From positions 1 through 22,937 of the IMG/VR virus record IMGVR_UViG_3300010354_000700: a stretch of DNA of 22,937 nt. The stretch is one strand, 5' to 3'. The position numbers and the translations under genes were made by a program. The notes beneath the pieces were generated by a model. That model was not told the DNA's origin. It saw only the letters and a program-made list of their open reading frames with translations, and did no database searches. Each line of letters starts with the position of its first letter. Position 1 is the first letter of the stretch. The DNA is from a virus. This document shows, in pieces, positions 21,572 to 22,937 of the stretch.

Positions 21572-21855
21572 ATTAGCATCCTTATCAAACCGACGGTATC
21601 GATTGTTGTAAGTAGAAGATAGTTTGCGAGCATCCCAAATGACCTCCTAGTAAAAGCAGCCCAAGCATAAATTGAGCACCCAATAATCCAGATAGGATAA
21701 AGAGTAAGTAGCGGGGGGTTGGGCACAGTAAGGGCCATCGTAATGCTGCAACCAATACTGATAGCCCAAGCAAGCAGCTCGAGAACAAAACGAACAGGGT
21801 GAGATCTAAAGTCATCACGAATCCAATCAAAAGTTGGTTTGAATAAGTCTATCAT
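21568..21855 (-). CDS. small membrane protein, three predicted segments
   Basis: A 95-residue protein. A charged N-terminus (FDWIRDDFRSHPVRF) precedes hydrophobic stretches at about 23-43, 48-67 and 74-92. No catalytic motif is seen. It overlaps gp44 (ATGA) upstream and the SDR (ATGA) downstream, so all three are probably translated together. It may localise or work with the SDR; family not recognised. Confidence 0.75.
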   Translation of the reverse strand: MIDLFKPTFDWIRDDFRSHPVRFVLELLAWAISIGCSITMALTVPNPPLLTLYPIWIIGCSIYAWAAFTRRSFGMLANYLLLTTIDTVGLIRMLM

Positions 21856-22790
21856 TTAAAGGTGCATTCTACCATTATCTCTGTCAAGCATGCTGCAATG
21901 TTAATTTCATGATCAGCAACGAAGGCAGCTTGGTATTGATATTTTGCAAGTATTAAAACAAGCTGTGCAACAGATGCTGAATCCATATACTCGTAGGAAG
22001 TGTCATAGAATTTACGGAAGAAAGTAGCAACATCAATATCGGCATTCTCTCCTACCCATTTGCGAACATTCGAGAATTCCTTGTTTTTAAGGTAACCTAC
22101 CAACGCTTTGAATGAATCATCTTGCAGATTAACAAGAATGCCTACATCAATCTTGCCCGTTGCTGAGTAACGCTGTAGTTCGTTCAACACTCTCCTCCAA
22201 TCGGGAAAATGTTTCTCAATAACCGATACTACAGCCTTACTATCATACTCAACATTCTCCTTTGTAAGGATATCCTTCACACGTTTAAAGAAGGCAAGAG
22301 CCAGTTTAGGACGCTGCTCTTTAGGAATAACGAAGTCAACAACACTGCATCGCGACCACAAAGGTTCAATCAGCTTGTTCTTAAAGTTGCAAGTAAGGAT
22401 GAAGCCACAATTCTTACTATACTGCTCCATAAAGTTGCGAAGAGCAGGCTGTGTACTATTTGGATTTAAATAATCAGCCTCGTCAAGGATAACATACTTA
22501 CGGCCTCCGCTAAAGCTGACGGTGGAAGCAAAATTAAGTATATCAGTGCGTAAAGTATCAATGTTGCCATGCATACTGCTATTAATAACAATATAGTCTG
22601 CATCAATCTGTTCCAAAAGAGCTCTGGCAACAGTGGTCTTACCAACACCAGCACGACCAGTAAGAAGCATGTTAGGAACACTACCTTCATCTACAAACGT
22701 CTGAAAGGTAGCTTTCAGGTCCTCTGGAAGAATAGTGTCCGCAATGGTGCGGGGGCGGTATTTCTCCACCCACAGAAAGTCTTCTCTCAT
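21852..22790 (-). CDS. 44: clamp loader ATPase gp44
   Basis: A 312-residue AAA+ subunit that opens and loads the sliding clamp. WVEKYRPRTI (7-16), Walker A TGRAGVGKTT (44-53), Walker B VILDEADYL (100-108) and the arginine-finger motif WSRCSVVDF are all intact. Length matches T4 gp44 (319). The ATG at 22790 is preferred to a TTG at 22799, which would overlap the clamp gene; no strong ribosome binding site is visible, so coupling to gp45 translation is likely. Confidence 0.95.
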   Translation of the reverse strand: MREDFLWVEKYRPRTIADTILPEDLKATFQTFVDEGSVPNMLLTGRAGVGKTTVARALLEQIDADYIVINSSMHGNIDTLRTDILNFASTVSFSGGRKYVILDEADYLNPNSTQPALRNFMEQYSKNCGFILTCNFKNKLIEPLWSRCSVVDFVIPKEQRPKLALAFFKRVKDILTKENVEYDSKAVVSVIEKHFPDWRRVLNELQRYSATGKIDVGILVNLQDDSFKALVGYLKNKEFSNVRKWVGENADIDVATFFRKFYDTSYEYMDSASVAQLVLILAKYQYQAAFVADHEINIAACLTEIMVECTFK

Positions 22791-22795
22791 ATTGT

Positions 22796-22937
22796 TCAAT
22801 TATCAAAGCGTGAGTGGTTAGCATCTGCCATAATCCAATACTCTACATCACTTCCTTTAAAATAAGAAATGTTTTTTGAAGAGAGCTGCACGTCATAATC
22901 CCCAGGAAGGATCTTAATGTTCTCTGCCTTAAATGCA
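22796..22937 (-). CDS. 45: sliding clamp gp45, C-terminal part only
   Basis: The last 46 codons of a gene entering from the right edge. KAENIKILPGDYDVQLSS and the ending YWIMADANHSRFDN resemble the C-terminal strand pattern of T4 gp45. Its place directly before gp44 is the T4 order. The clamp tethers gp43 and, in T4, also activates late transcription from TATAAATA promoters. Confidence 0.85.
   Translation of the reverse strand, partial: AFKAENIKILPGDYDVQLSSKNISYFKGSDVEYWIMADANHSRFDN

Overview
The window is part of the genome of a marine T4-like tailed phage (contractile-tail type, related to cyanophages and pelagiphages). Evidence: T4-type replication and recombination proteins are recognisable in T4-like order (sliding clamp gp45, clamp loader gp44 and gp62, RegA, DNA polymerase gp43, UvsX, helicase gp41). 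Genes are packed with ATGA/TAATG overlaps, the DNA is AT-rich, two perfect T4-type late promoter octamers (TATAAATA) occur at gene boundaries, and typical marine-phage auxiliary genes are present (Hsp20, 2OG-Fe(II) oxygenase, dCMP deaminase, glycosyltransferases). No photosynthesis gene is present. The small DUF3563-like protein hints at a proteobacterial host, but this is a weak inference.

Layout: almost everything is on the minus strand, so transcription runs right to left. Right end (20276-22937): gp45 (3' part), gp44, a small membrane protein, a short-chain dehydrogenase, gp62 and RegA. Then comes a plus-strand island (16054-20279) of six overlapping genes for secreted or membrane-anchored proteins, opened by a TATAAATA late promoter and ending tail-to-tail in the regA stop codon. 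Left of it, from a divergent sigma70-like promoter, the minus strand carries two small unknown genes, a metallophosphoesterase, dCMP deaminase, a rubrerythrin diiron protein and a separate rubredoxin. A late promoter follows, with a highly structured ~85-nt RNA, Hsp20, and a strong GC-rich terminator. Next are two tiny proteins, a minimal nucleotidyltransferase, DNA polymerase, two small unknown genes, UvsX, a 2OG oxygenase, the gp41 helicase, a tiny membrane protein and a SprT-like metallopeptidase. The left end holds a five-gene glycosyltransferase/methyltransferase cluster, a large unknown protein, and the start of a protein with a ligase-type KxDG motif.

How it fits together: the core makes the phage replisome (polymerase, clamp, loader, helicase) and recombinase. 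dCMP deaminase supplies nucleotides. RegA and a candidate hairpin at the polymerase ribosome binding site would control translation. The rubrerythrin/rubredoxin pair and Hsp20 look like stress protection of the infected cell. The glycosyltransferase/methyltransferase cluster probably makes or modifies a glycan. The plus-strand island acts at the envelope or in the virion late in infection, by unknown means.

Most interesting: (1) the compact hairpin/pseudoknot/terminator RNA between a late promoter and hsp20 (13352-13448); (2) the plus-strand late envelope cassette, including a signal peptide overprinted on the previous gene; (3) two extra genes splitting the clamp-loader pair gp44/gp62; (4) the two-gene rubrerythrin system. 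There is no gene-free stretch longer than 300 bases; no tRNA, CRISPR array or insertion sequence was seen.
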